Source: Hydractinia symbiolongicarpus
Taxonomy: Eukaryota > Cnidaria > Hydrozoa > Anthoathecata > Hydractiniidae
Length of the DNA: 64,000 bases
Assembly (NCBI RefSeq): GCF_029227915.1
Contig: NC_079884.1
Location: forward strand, 3,720,001-3,784,000
Reading direction: 5' to 3'
Below, in pieces: positions 12,636 through 24,000 of this stretch. Numbering within the stretch: position 1 is the first letter of the stretch; each line of letters begins with the position of its first letter. Both the position numbers and the translations under genes were made by a program. A model generated the notes under the pieces. The model did no database searches. It was given only the letters and a program-made list of their open reading frames with translations, and had not been told where the DNA came from.

Positions 12636-12875
12636 TTTGAATTTGGAAAACAAACAGAACAACTTTGCTCTCACCCCGAGATACCTAAATAAATCCTCCA
12701 TAAATGGTATGGGAGGCGCTGTGGTGGAGTTCAACCTCGGTTTCAGGATACTGCAGATAAACTTCAGACCAAGGTCTGTAAAATAGCATAAATTTGATTT
12801 TCATAAGAAACTTTCTAACACAAATATAAATTCTCGCGCACAGTTTCGAAATTCTTGCGCACAACAGTTAGATTT

Positions 12876-12963
12876 CTCACGCAGTGTAGCAGAAAATTCT
12901 CGCACATTTTAGAATTCTCGCGCAGTGTATAAAAAATTCTCGCACTGTGACCCTTGTGGGCCA
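12876..12963. repeat. Right subterminal inverted repeat
   Basis: Reverse complement of the left array, with AATTCTCGCACATTTTAG, CTCGCGCAGTGTATAA and TTCTCGCACTGTGACCCTTG. The similarity to 8259-8345 is near-continuous, with scattered differences. Confidence 0.75.
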
Positions 12964-12987
12964 TGGTACTGACGAGGCCTGAATGTG

Positions 12988-15789
12988 AGCTATCGATAAA
13001 AATTATGCTACAACGAATTCCCGTTTTTTATCTTATATTCACACACGTACTCACAAATCTTTCACTTACTGTACTCGCATGCGCAAGAGGCTATACTCGA
13101 GGGTATGGAGTAGTATACTCACCGATTACTCGTACTCGTCTTTACTTGGCATTAAATGTACCTGTACTCGTATACTCGTGTATAGTTACTCACAATCAGG
13201 ACTGTAGCTCTCGTACACTGTGTGGGAGACCGGGGTTCGATTCCTCTTGACAGCGATTTAACATGGGCAAGTGAATGTCACCAGGCCCCTGGGTTAACCC
13301 AAGCGGTGAGGGAAAATGGGGAGATGGCTCCATGTGTGGACCGTTGGATGTTTCTGGGAGTTGTCTAGTAGAGCGCGGGCCCTAATTGTGTCTGCGTAGC
13401 TCAAAATGAGCATTAAATACTCTAGGACTCTCCATCTAAGCCATGGCTCCTCCTGGAAATAATAGACAGGTTATATCCCTCGATATTAGTGAGGCTAGCC
13501 ATGTAGTAAAATATGCACTTCCATCTATCTATCAATATAAAAGATCCTTCGCATATCTTTTGTTTACACATAAACTTAATTGTATTCTATTATAATCATC
13601 AAGCACAAACCATAACAATAAGAAGCCTTTTGTTCTTTCATTTAAGATGCAAGCTATTATTGAAAAGTGCTAAGGATGATGAAAGGTATTAAAGTCTGTA
13701 CATATATTATAGAAATGAACGGACGCCAACTGGTTTTGATACTTTTTACCATGATTAAAAATAGTACTTTCAATTGTTATATTTTATAACAAAATGCAGG
13801 GTTTTTCAGGCTTCAACAGAACATTTTCTCGTAATGCTTTCTCGACTGCTTTCTCGTAATTCCTAAACAGAATAGCTATACTCTCAAAGGCTTATTATTA
13901 GTTTTCCCTGACTGTCTCATATTACACACAGCATAAAGTACTAAGTTTTATATTACTATATAGCACACGGCTGGTTTCACTACTGTCAAACCGCGGACAA
14001 AATTAAAATGGCTTCCACAATTTCACAAGTTTGAGCTGACATTATGGCTCTGCTCTAAAAAAGCCGCTTATTTACATATTTGTCACATTAGGACCAAAAG
14101 TGACCCTTTGGACAGTTTATTAATTCATCTCATAATCTTCGATGGCCTCAGAATCCAAAGTAATGTTTTTTAGTCCGTTGATAAACAATTTTTAAGCATA
14201 CATTGAGGCTGAGAGAGGCTCTAAAGGCCATTCACATATTTAGCTAGCTAAAGAATGACGTATCGTTATGTTTTTATTATTTCTAAAAAAGATCAAATTC
14301 ACTAAAAAACAAAATAAAATAAAATTATACTTTCTGAATTCCACAAAACAGTCGATTATTTGTTACTTGTTTACGTAGCTGCCTGGCTCTCGTGCAAATG
14401 TTCTTTCGTTTTCGCAATTTCGTTGAAATTGCGCCTGGGTTCGTGTAAAATTAACATGAATCTTAGCAGCCGTGCTCAGTTAATGCGTGTCCCCAGGGCT
14501 TTTTAGGTTTCTTTAAGTCGGAAAATCCGTTGAAGATCTCAAACGAAGGAAAAGCTAACTCTGTTTTGTAGAAAATAACAATAAAACATGCTAACAATAA
14601 CAGCATGCAGCACCGCAAAACGCCACCTAGTGGATTTGATTCAAACTTTCCGCAGCGTCATGCGTCCCACCGGTGAGTATACGTCATTTTGCGGCCACCA
14701 TTTATATTCTAAACGTGCCAGGTCCCTCAGACCTTCTTACGGTTCACCCTTCGAAATTAGCACAACCACGCCTGTCGCAGTTTATAAATTCTTAAATAAA
14801 AAACTAATTGCGTTGTTTTTGAAAGTTCATTATTTACCAGGGTAGGGATGTCAGAAGAATATTATTAGGCCTATAAGATTTAAGTGAGTTTGGTTATTAT
14901 ACAGTTTAAATTGTGTTATTCGGCCCGCTCTTTAAGCATTCATTTACAGCGCGAGAATAAAAAAAAACGACTTGTTTTGCTCGTAAACCGTAACCATAGC
15001 AGTAACCGTAACGTCTGGTTCGATCTCGCAGTGTGTCTCCTATATCTTATGATTCAATACTATTAATTATTACTGACTACTTCAAAAATAAGCGTGTTAA
15101 ATTTTAAAAGTACTGTTCAGTGAAACTTCGGTGAAACGAGTTTATAGTAAGACAATGTTTAACACATGAAAGCCTTTAAGTAACATTTTCAAGTGATGCT
15201 TTACCCGTCATCAACAGGATGCTTGAATAGACTGGGGATTCTTCTGTTTGCGATGTTACTTAGGATATATTAAAAGGCGCTATCATCTTAGTACGTTCGT
15301 ACACGGCTCAGTGGGTCATTTATCTCAATTATATTTGGGTGCCGTTAAAGAAAAGATAATCATATTGTCTTTCGGGAGATAGGATAGTCACAACTTCGCA
15401 CCGAATAATACTGTGAATACTTAGCAGCACCAGAAAAGAGGATAAAGTAATTTTTAAGTACATCGCACCTCTAGTGAGAATGTTATCTGCGCTACTTAAC
15501 CACTAAAAAAGAATCCAAAGAATCCAACCAACTTAATGAATATTGAATTGTACAGCTACAGTTTTAGAAAGAGATAAACAACTTGGATATGTGTATTTAT
15601 TATGGATAAAAACTTTATTGGCGGCCATAGGAGAATAGAGAGATAAAGAGAGAGAGGTTAAATTGTTAAGCAACAGAGGCGGAAGTTGACACCATTTTTA
15701 ATGACGCTGTATAGTATTCATATTATTTGACGTCAAATTGTTTGTCGTGAATCGTAATTCATTTGCAGTTTACTTGTGAAATATTTACG
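12988..15789. other. Intergenic region with SINE, no gene
   Basis: GAGTAC-rich sequence at 13040-13190, a tRNA-derived SINE at about 13199-13540, then AT-rich DNA. A 14588-14845 open frame lies in a locally GC-richer patch with no recognisable product, splice context or codon bias, so I do not call it. Confidence 0.5.
13199..13540 (+). mobile_element. tRNA-derived SINE
   Basis: The head has an A-box-like TGTAGCTC at 13203 and a good B box GGTTCGATTCC at 13234, the internal promoter elements of RNA polymerase III. A non-tRNA body (TGGGCAAGTGAATGTCACC and onward) follows. The tail is degenerate and no flanking duplication is clear, so the 3' boundary is approximate. Confidence 0.6.
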
Positions 15790-17086
15790 ATGGCGGGTAA
15801 ACGGAAGATGAAGAAGAATCAATATAGAAACAAATCGAATAAACAAGTTATCAACAACCAGCTTGTACAAAATAAGTCTGATGCTGAAGTTAAACAAAGC
15901 AGTAACCCAGACGTTATGTTGTTGAAGGAGAATGCAACAATGGTCGCAGATGAGGAGAAACTTAACATCGCGTCCAATCAAGTAAGTTTGATTGACACCC
16001 TTATTGTAATCTGCGGTTATTTTGTCAATTTGTCATTCAGTACCTGTACCTCTTATATCAAATTGGCCTAATTTGCACCATAACTTACTAAGTACCTCTT
16101 GATTGAGGAGGTGTGATTTCTTAAACAACCTTCTTTTTTAGGCAACAGAAATAGATTTTGCTATTAACACTCTGACGCAACAACTGAATTATAACACAGT
16201 CATTATCCTTTCCTTGAAAGATGACATAGCAAATCAAGCTATTGAAATTAAAGCCAAAGATGCAACCATAGCTGCAATGAAAATTGACCAGGAAAGATCG
16301 AATTCAGCTTATGAAGCGATTTCAAAGCAGAATCAAATTCTTCAGAAAGAGCTAGCTCAAACAAAGCTTGCAAATAAATCCATCAACGAAGTTTTACTGA
16401 AGATGAATCAACAACATGCACTTTTAAATGCAAGCGTTGAAGGATATAAGATGAAAGTTGAGGCAGCGGAAACACATAGTAAATCTTTAGAAGTGCAACT
16501 TTTAGAGTCAACACAAAAAGTAAAAGTTTATGAGAATGAACGTGCCCACATGTTGGCTGAAATAGCACATCTGAAGAAAAAAAATGAGATGCAGCTCGAA
16601 GAAGTTGGAGAATTAAAGGCAACAATATCAAAATGTCAATTCAATATGAAGGAAAAGGAACAAGAATTGGCATACATGAAAGAAAGAGAAGAAAAAATCC
16701 ATCAAGAGAATGAAAGCATAGTCGCCAAGCTGCTGGCAGAACATGCCATAGAAGTATCTTTTTTGCAACTACAGCTAGAACAAGAACGTTGTCAAAAAGA
16801 GAATGAGATTTCAAATTTATCGAGAGAAATAATCGAGAAAGACACACAGGCTATCAAGCTTCAAGAACAAAATTTTGACCTAGAAGGTAATCTAAAATCT
16901 TTAGAAGAAAGATTTAACCAATCAAATGAATTTACACAGGACATAGTTGGACATTTTATGAGTGACATTGAAAGAAAATGCTCAAAGAGATGTTTTTACA
17001 AACCAAGGATTAAATGTTCGACAGTGAGATCTCGTCTACAGTTAATAGTGAACAAGATGAATGACGAGTTCTCAATACTACATTAA
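15790..17086 (+). CDS. Coiled-coil protein, function unknown
   Basis: Two exons, 15790..15981 and 16142..17086, with a GTAAGT donor and a TTTTTTAG acceptor in phase 0, give about 378 residues. The start is the ATG at 15790 (ATGGCGGG context), opening MAGKRKMKKNQYRNK, a basic, asparagine/lysine-rich head. From about residue 65 almost the whole second exon is heptad-patterned and rich in E, K, Q and L (for example LAEIAHLKKKNEMQLEEVG), so a long coiled coil is predicted. The last 45 residues are basic with cysteines (ERKCSKRCFYKPRIKC). I see no catalytic domain, signal peptide or membrane segment. A scaffold or cytoskeletal role would be guesswork. The CLIP gene starts about 1 kb downstream on the same strand. 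Confidence 0.7.
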
Positions 17087-18057
17087 GTAGTAGACATTTA
17101 GTATATATTATATGTTTGTGTCGTGTTTTTATATAATTTTATTACTAAAAATTTATGGTAATAGAAAATGAAACTATAAAATATTTTTATTATATTAACC
17201 ATGGGGATGCAAACATTTAGCTATGTTGTTAAACAGATGAAGTTTTAAAACAAGCGGATAAACTGCGTTGATCTCATTATGCCTTTGTGCGCCAGCTAAA
17301 CCACACTACCTATGGTGAGTTAATGTTTGCCCAAAATGACCATCGCATTATCAAATTTTGCAAGGGTAGCAAGTTTAAATAATGAAAAGGAAGAACCCCA
17401 TTTTGCCAATATTCATTTTAATTGCATTCTCTTCTCCAGGTGTTTAAATTGGTTACATCAGAAGGATGTAAAAAATCCAGCTACGAAGCTACGAAGACAA
17501 AGGTTGAATTAATAATTAACATTCTCAATTCTTCCCCACTAACTTAAAATCGGTAGATCAGGGGTTGAACCAACGGATTTTAGTTACAACTTTAATGGAC
17601 TTCGATATTAACTAACATCTGTGCACGGATTAACAAATGCCAAGTGAATGAAACAAAGCAAGGAAATCTAACCGGAAACTAACTTCTTGTTGTGAGGAGT
17701 TGTTCAGAAGAAAAAAAGCCGAGCAATGGAATTTTGTATTGGCGATAATTAAGGAACATGCTTCTGTTCTATCAACTTTTTTCTCTTTGTGGAGCCGCAG
17801 AATAATATCGTTACCCTTCTGGTTGTAAATTTTAAACGCCAAGGGAAGTGCGTTTTGACCCTTTCTTTAGTTATCCATTTAATACAGGATTCATCGTCAA
17901 ACTGTCATCAGATTACAAAAAAACCAAACGATTACGGACAGGGAGTAAATTATTTTCATAAATCGAGCGGTTGTTGAGGTCTTGTGTGCTCTCCCGAATG
18001 GCGAAATTCATTTCCACCCTCCTCTTGATGCCAGGCACAAGAGAAATCTGATTCATA
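17087..18057. other. Intergenic, probable promoter region of the CLIP gene
   Basis: No gene seen. An ATG/GTGAGT junction at about 17311-17318 could be a 5'-untranslated exon donor but has no independent support. Confidence 0.35.
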
Positions 18058-21000
18058 ATGGCAGACGAGAGCTGCGAATTTGTAAACATTCCACGCACGA
18101 TTGCTCTTTTTTCAGAAAAGTGGTGCCGAAGGCAGTGTATATCAACCGTCTATTAATATGGGTATATTTTGATATTAGCTATGGTAAGTTAACGAGAATC
18201 AATTTATTTTTTAGCATGTATTAATGCTAAAACGTGTTGTTGGAAAAAGGTTTTATAAATGCTAGCTAATGCTAATGTGTACCATTTCATTAGGTAGTAA
18301 ATGGTGGCGGGAACTCTGAATCTTCTGCATCCTCCCGAAAGACACCATGTTCATTCAGTGCTGTTGATCCACCAATATGTGAAGAGGTTTGTGGTGTAGC
18401 TATCTAGCTAGCTATTTTTTATACATTTCTTTAGCTAGCTATTTCTCAGCAGGTCAGGCCTCTTTCAAAATTATGTTTTGTTCACCACGTCACTATAAAA
18501 CCTGACTCCGTAGATCAGGAAAAATCTTCAAATAACAATATCACCAAAGCTCCCAAAGCAATCTATGGTGACTTAAGAATTGGTATTGAATGTTAATGAT
18601 GATCCACATCTGTCACAATCACAAACTTCAGATTGCTTCATTTTGTTTTGTTTTCGTTCTGGCCCAAATACGGACACTGGCCCGTCTTTAGACAGGACGG
18701 CCTGTCATAGGAGGGGTCGGTGTGTTTACAGTTGGGATGGCCCATCTATTGACGGGCCTGGCCCAACTAGGACAAATGTATGCAACTTTGTCTTAAGGTG
18801 GTACAGGCCCAACTATTGACAAAGGAATCCTCTGCTTTTAAAAAACTGTGTCATCGGATGGGGCAAACTCAACTGTACACAAAGGATGCCTGCAGTTTTA
18901 GAAAATGTGTCATAAGATGGGACAGACCTAACACTATTGACAAACAATTCCAATGATTTTAGAAGACTGTGTCACAAGATCGGATGGGCCCAATATTGAC
19001 AAAGGACTGTGCTTTTAAAAATCACACTAAAAACAGGAACGGGCGTAACTATTGATACTTTTTAGAAACAGCCACAACATGGGCCAGTCTAAAGATTCCT
19101 ATAATAAGGTTACACCTTGTTACATGGGCAACACACTGTTACGATTTAAAAAAAAATTTGGAAGACAGGCCTAGTGCAACTATGGACAAATGCAGTGTCT
19201 ATAGGAGAGGACTGAAGAGAACAAAAAATGTATGGAGGAGAATAAATTATTCGTTAAAAGTTCTCTAAATATAATCTATTACAAATATAGCTAAAGTAAT
19301 GAGCAATACAAATACCATTTCTTAAAAATTGAACAAACACAGACATAAATTTGATAAATAGGGATTAGTAGCACAGTCGGTAGAGCGTTCAGCTCATGTC
19401 CAAGTGGTTGTGGGTTTGATCCCCACATCAGGCTGTCATTCAGTTGGGCAAGAATTTCAAAAATAAGTGAACAACTTAAACTGTGAAGAAGTGTATTGGA
19501 AAGACCTCAGGGAAATTCTACCTGATCAACTAATCAACTTTTTTTTTTAAAAGCTCTAGAATGCAAGCATAACTTTAGATGATTATAGATTATAGATTAT
19601 ATGTCCACTTTAGCAATTAGGGCAGAAAAATTTCTTTATGTCACCGAGAGAAATGACTTGATTTTTGTTTAATTTTTTGTTTTGTTTTTTTGCATAAATA
19701 TATAAGTTAACATCAAGTGCACTTTATGTTTTGCTGAAAAAACAATATTGTATATCTCTAAATTTTTGCATACTGTTATCGGTTGGAATAGTAATTTTAC
19801 ATTATTATAATTTTAGTGTCAAGAATTGGATCTTTCCTTTTTTGATCCAACATGTGCTGGTTGCCAAGATATACTATCCAAGTAGGTCAATTCATTCAGT
19901 TTTCAAAATACATGTGGCTAGGATTATCTACTCTTGAGGCTAACTCGTCAATTGACCAGGCTTTTGCTTAAGAGTATAAAATAGGGCTCAGGTGCTGCAT
20001 GTCTTCAAAATATCTTCATTTAATAAAAAGGATTGCAGTCAAAACATATGCAAGATCTGTAATCAGACCAGTAATCTCATTGAATAGGATTTTTTCACTT
20101 TATTAACCATTTTATTTCGTTTTTAACTTTTTTTAGTCCAAGAACTACCATTTCTGAAATATTTGCCATAATGAGACAATGGGTTCCTCAAACCCAACAA
20201 CATATTGAAATTCTTATTGAGGAAATATTAAAAAGGGGAGGCCATATTGATGACAGAGACGGGCTGACTGATATGACGCTTTTACACTATGCAGCAAAGT
20301 CTGGTGCAATTGGTGTTGGTGATATTGAAACATCTTGCAAGGTTGTTAAAAAACTGATTAGTCTGGGTGCTAATCTTATTGCTAAATGTAGATGGACAGA
20401 TATGTCAGCTCTTCATTATGCAGTTTTCTTTGACATCAAACCAGTTGTTAAAATCTTACTGGACGCTGGAAACATTCATGGTATAAATTTTATTGCAAAA
20501 TTATTTTCAATAGGTAGCTTTTATCAGAAGTACTATTTTAATGTTACCAATTGTGGTATTATGTGCCTGATCTAAACTTTGATATCACTTGAACAAAGTT
20601 CATTTACACCAGTGAGATAACAGCTTGTTAGCTCACTTCTGCATGAATTTTGTTTTTTACACCAGTGTGACTGTTTGGATATTTTATTATTTTTGTATTT
20701 GCTAATTTGTAAAAGCAAATTAAATTACCCTTTAAGGTAATATGCGATGATCTTATATATATGGGTAAGTTTCCCAAACCTGGGTCCTCAAATCTGTTTC
20801 AGAATGGACGAGTTGATGACGTCAACAAAAACCTTCAAACCCTAATATAAAAAATTTTGGGTTTTGGTGGGTTTTTGCTGATGTCAGCAAAATTTTTAAA
20901 CCCTTTTATCTCATAATGCGTTTGTTGGAAACATATCCTATACATTTCTTGATCAGAGTTTCAACCTCTACACATTACAGGCAAAAAATAAATTAAATAT

Positions 21001-24000
21001 CGCCCATTTTTTTTTGGATTTACACTGCTGACGTCAACTAAACATCTGAAACAACCTATTTTTCCATTGTCCTTCTGAGTGGATTTATCCACGGGCCTTA
21101 TTGACTAGTATATAGTAATGAAGGTCTCAACATGCTGATGTCAGCAGCGGGATCAGTCTCCTCAAATTTGACTTAAAGAGTGGCACTAGAATAGAAATAT
21201 TCGCATGTTTTAAATTATTTTTGAAATTTATGAAAGTATAAATTTTTGAAAGTATAAACTTGTTTACTTATGAGTAAGGTTTTGTGGACAAGTTAGTCTT
21301 TCTTCTCTTGTAAATAACCCTAGACCGTGATGTTGTAGGCTACTTGTGCCTATCATTTTGTTTTTTCTAAAGGGGGAGTCCAAGTAAATTTCCATGTGGT
21401 TGTTGTTGGTAAATAATAAAAGAGTCATCCTTTGAATAGCAACTATAGCAACTATTGAGAATAAGAGGAGAAAAAATCAAGAAAAAAACCTTTTGTTTTT
21501 TGAAAAAATTTGTGAAGATTATTTTAGGGAACATGTCAATTCTAGAAAGATTATATTTCTTAACAAGAATTTTTGCCAAGGTGTATACAATTAGTAAAAT
21601 TCACGAAAGTTACTCTATTAAAAATATATATAAGTACCTACAGCAGCCCAAAGTAGTATCATATTCTTTTCTCTGAAAAAGCTGAAATATGGCTTTATTC
21701 ACTTGAATAATCTTTATGTTGGTAAAATTAAAGGCGAGAAAATTTAAAAACCATTCTCTACTTTAGATATTGATCAATGCAGCAAAGAATTTGACGGTGG
21801 AACAGCGCTTCATATTGGTTGTGCTAACAAAAGCTACGATTCTGTAGAAACACTGGTACGCGACTACTATCAGCATATTTCTTGGATGGGGCAGGGTAGG
21901 GATATTATGGACTAGTAGTCTTGAAGTCATGTAGTGGAACCAAAAAAACGTTTTAAAGGTGATTTGGGGATTTTAATCTGCACAAGTCTGAAACAGTATT
22001 ACAATGGACGCTATGAAATTAGATCAAAAAAGATAGCTCACTCCAATATTTTTTTCTTTATTTTTTCCTTTTCCTTAGATTTCATATGGCGCAAATCCTC
22101 ACTACGTAAATAAATTGGGAAAATTACCGATTAGTTGTATCCCTTTAGGTAAGTAGTTGTAAACTCCTGAAATGTATTATAAAGTTTGTTATATTGATTT
22201 TTAATTATTTTCTTTCAAATTGATTCTCTTTACTGTAGTTAAAACCGTGAATGTCAGAGTATCTTTCTCTGTTTAAACAACATTTTTAATAAAAAATGCT
22301 AAAAGCACTATTTTGAATGTATAAAACGGTTAAGTTTTTGAAATCTTTACAGGAAGAATAATTAAAGAAGTGTGATCTACTAAAAATTTATCTATGTAGC
22401 CATAAATCTGGATTTTTTGTTTTTTGCTAAAACGTCTAAGGTGTTGTTTGTTTTTATTTAAAAATTCGTGAAAAAATTATTTGGAAGATTGTTTCATATT
22501 TTAGGTGATGATATTGACACATCAGATGTTAAATCAAATCAAGTCATTGCATCATTACACCAACTGTTGTCTACTGCCATGCAGAATACAGAACCAAAAA
22601 AAACTCATGTAAGGATTTTAGAGTGAGAAAATTATCTCAGATTTTAAAATTTTATCAAGTTTTTTGCAATTTCATTGTATTCCTTACATTTTTTTATTCT
22701 TACAAATTTTTATATATAGGTTTGTTAAAATGACAGAAAAAAAACGAAACAAAAAAAAAAAAATTTGTAAAGCTAAGGCGCCACGAGGAACATTTTCATG
22801 CGCGTGCTATGCAACATTGCTGCATAGCACGCGCATAAAAAAAATTACTCGTGTCCCATGCCTATTTTTCACTGCAATGCAGCAAAAAAATGTTGCATGG
22901 AGCAAACATTTTGCTCCACAACTTCGGGGACAAAATAGATCTGAATCTATTTTGCTCCCGTGCTCCGGGGACAAAATGTGCTGAAAAATTTGTTGTGGAG
23001 CAAATGTTGCACGTGTCCCCACCTTCTGCAACAAATATTTTACAAAATTATTTGAGGCATTATTTTATTGACCAATCAAATCACAGAAAGATATAAACAA
23101 GTTTTTTTCTTGAGAAGTTGAACTGCAAGTGAAGAGTAGCTAGTGAGAAAATAGTGAAAATGGCGGATGAAAAGAAAAAACTATCAGACGAGGAGAAAGT
23201 TACTTTAATAAACTTTTATAAAGCGAACCCAACGTTATGGGACAGTGGGAATATATATTACAAAAATAAAGACAAAAAAGAAGCTGCGAAAATAGACCTT
23301 GTCACTGAATTTGAGGGGGCGTATAGCTGTGATTTTCTAGAAAAAGCATTCCATTCTCTTCGTTCATCGATGCTCCGTGAAGTTAAACGTAATGCTGGAA
23401 GCGAAGTTCCATCGAAAAAGTGGAAGTTTTATGAACAAATGGAGTTTATCGTAACTGATCTAACAAAAGAAAAGAAAAAAGCGCAACTTTCGTCCGACGA
23501 GTTGGAAGAATTGATTGATTTTTATCGTGAAAATCCCGCGCTTTGGAACCACACTCTACAAGATTATAGAGACAGAGTGTTGCGCGAAGCTCTGATGGTC
23601 AAACTGAGTGAGCGTTTTGATGGGAAGTATACCGTAAACGAGCTCAAAACGTCATGGCATAACGCATTGACAAAGTATAGAAGTGAGCGCAATAGGGAGA
23701 TTGGATCAAGATCCTCTGGTGCAGGTGTAAACGAAGCATATTTTTCTACCTGGGACCATTATAATCAAATGGATTTCGTTGAGATTACTTGCGATATGGA
23801 TGAGACCGTCGATACAATGAACGAGGATGAACCACGTACCCCTGCTCCTAAAAAACGACGGGAGAAGAAGATGACGGAGGAGCAGTGTGCCAAAGCCGAA
23901 CTGTGGAAAGCGTTGACAACTTCCATCACACAAAGGGCTGATCACCATGAAATCCGGCCGCAACAAGCTTCTACATATGGATGCGAAGCGCAATCTGCTG

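Larger units (their letters stand above)
7147..12981. mobile_element. 5.8-kb IS3-like (IS3EU-type) DNA transposon with HECT gene
   Basis: The outer ends are CAGGCCTCGTCAG at 7147..7159 and its reverse complement at 12969..12981. Six-base flanks AAGGTG and AATGTG look like an aged target duplication. Further inside are long inverted subterminal repeats (about 8259-8345 against 12876-12963) built from TGCGCGAGAATT-type motifs. Between them lie a spliced integrase-type transposase (+) and a HECT-like gene (-), converging. The left end is interrupted: sequence continuous at the right terminus is split on the left between 7159 and about 8255. The IS3EU label is inferred from the transposase type and 6-bp duplication. 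Confidence 0.65.

Noticed and set aside
13199-13270. Functional tRNA gene
   Set aside because: B box is good but the acceptor stem does not pair and a SINE body follows.
14588-14845. 85-residue open frame
   Set aside because: No splice sites, domain or conserved motif; likely chance in a locally GC-richer patch.
22664-23096. Open frames at the Harbinger left end
   Set aside because: They overlap the terminal hairpins and subterminal motifs, and mirror copies exist in the other arm; non-coding transposon end.
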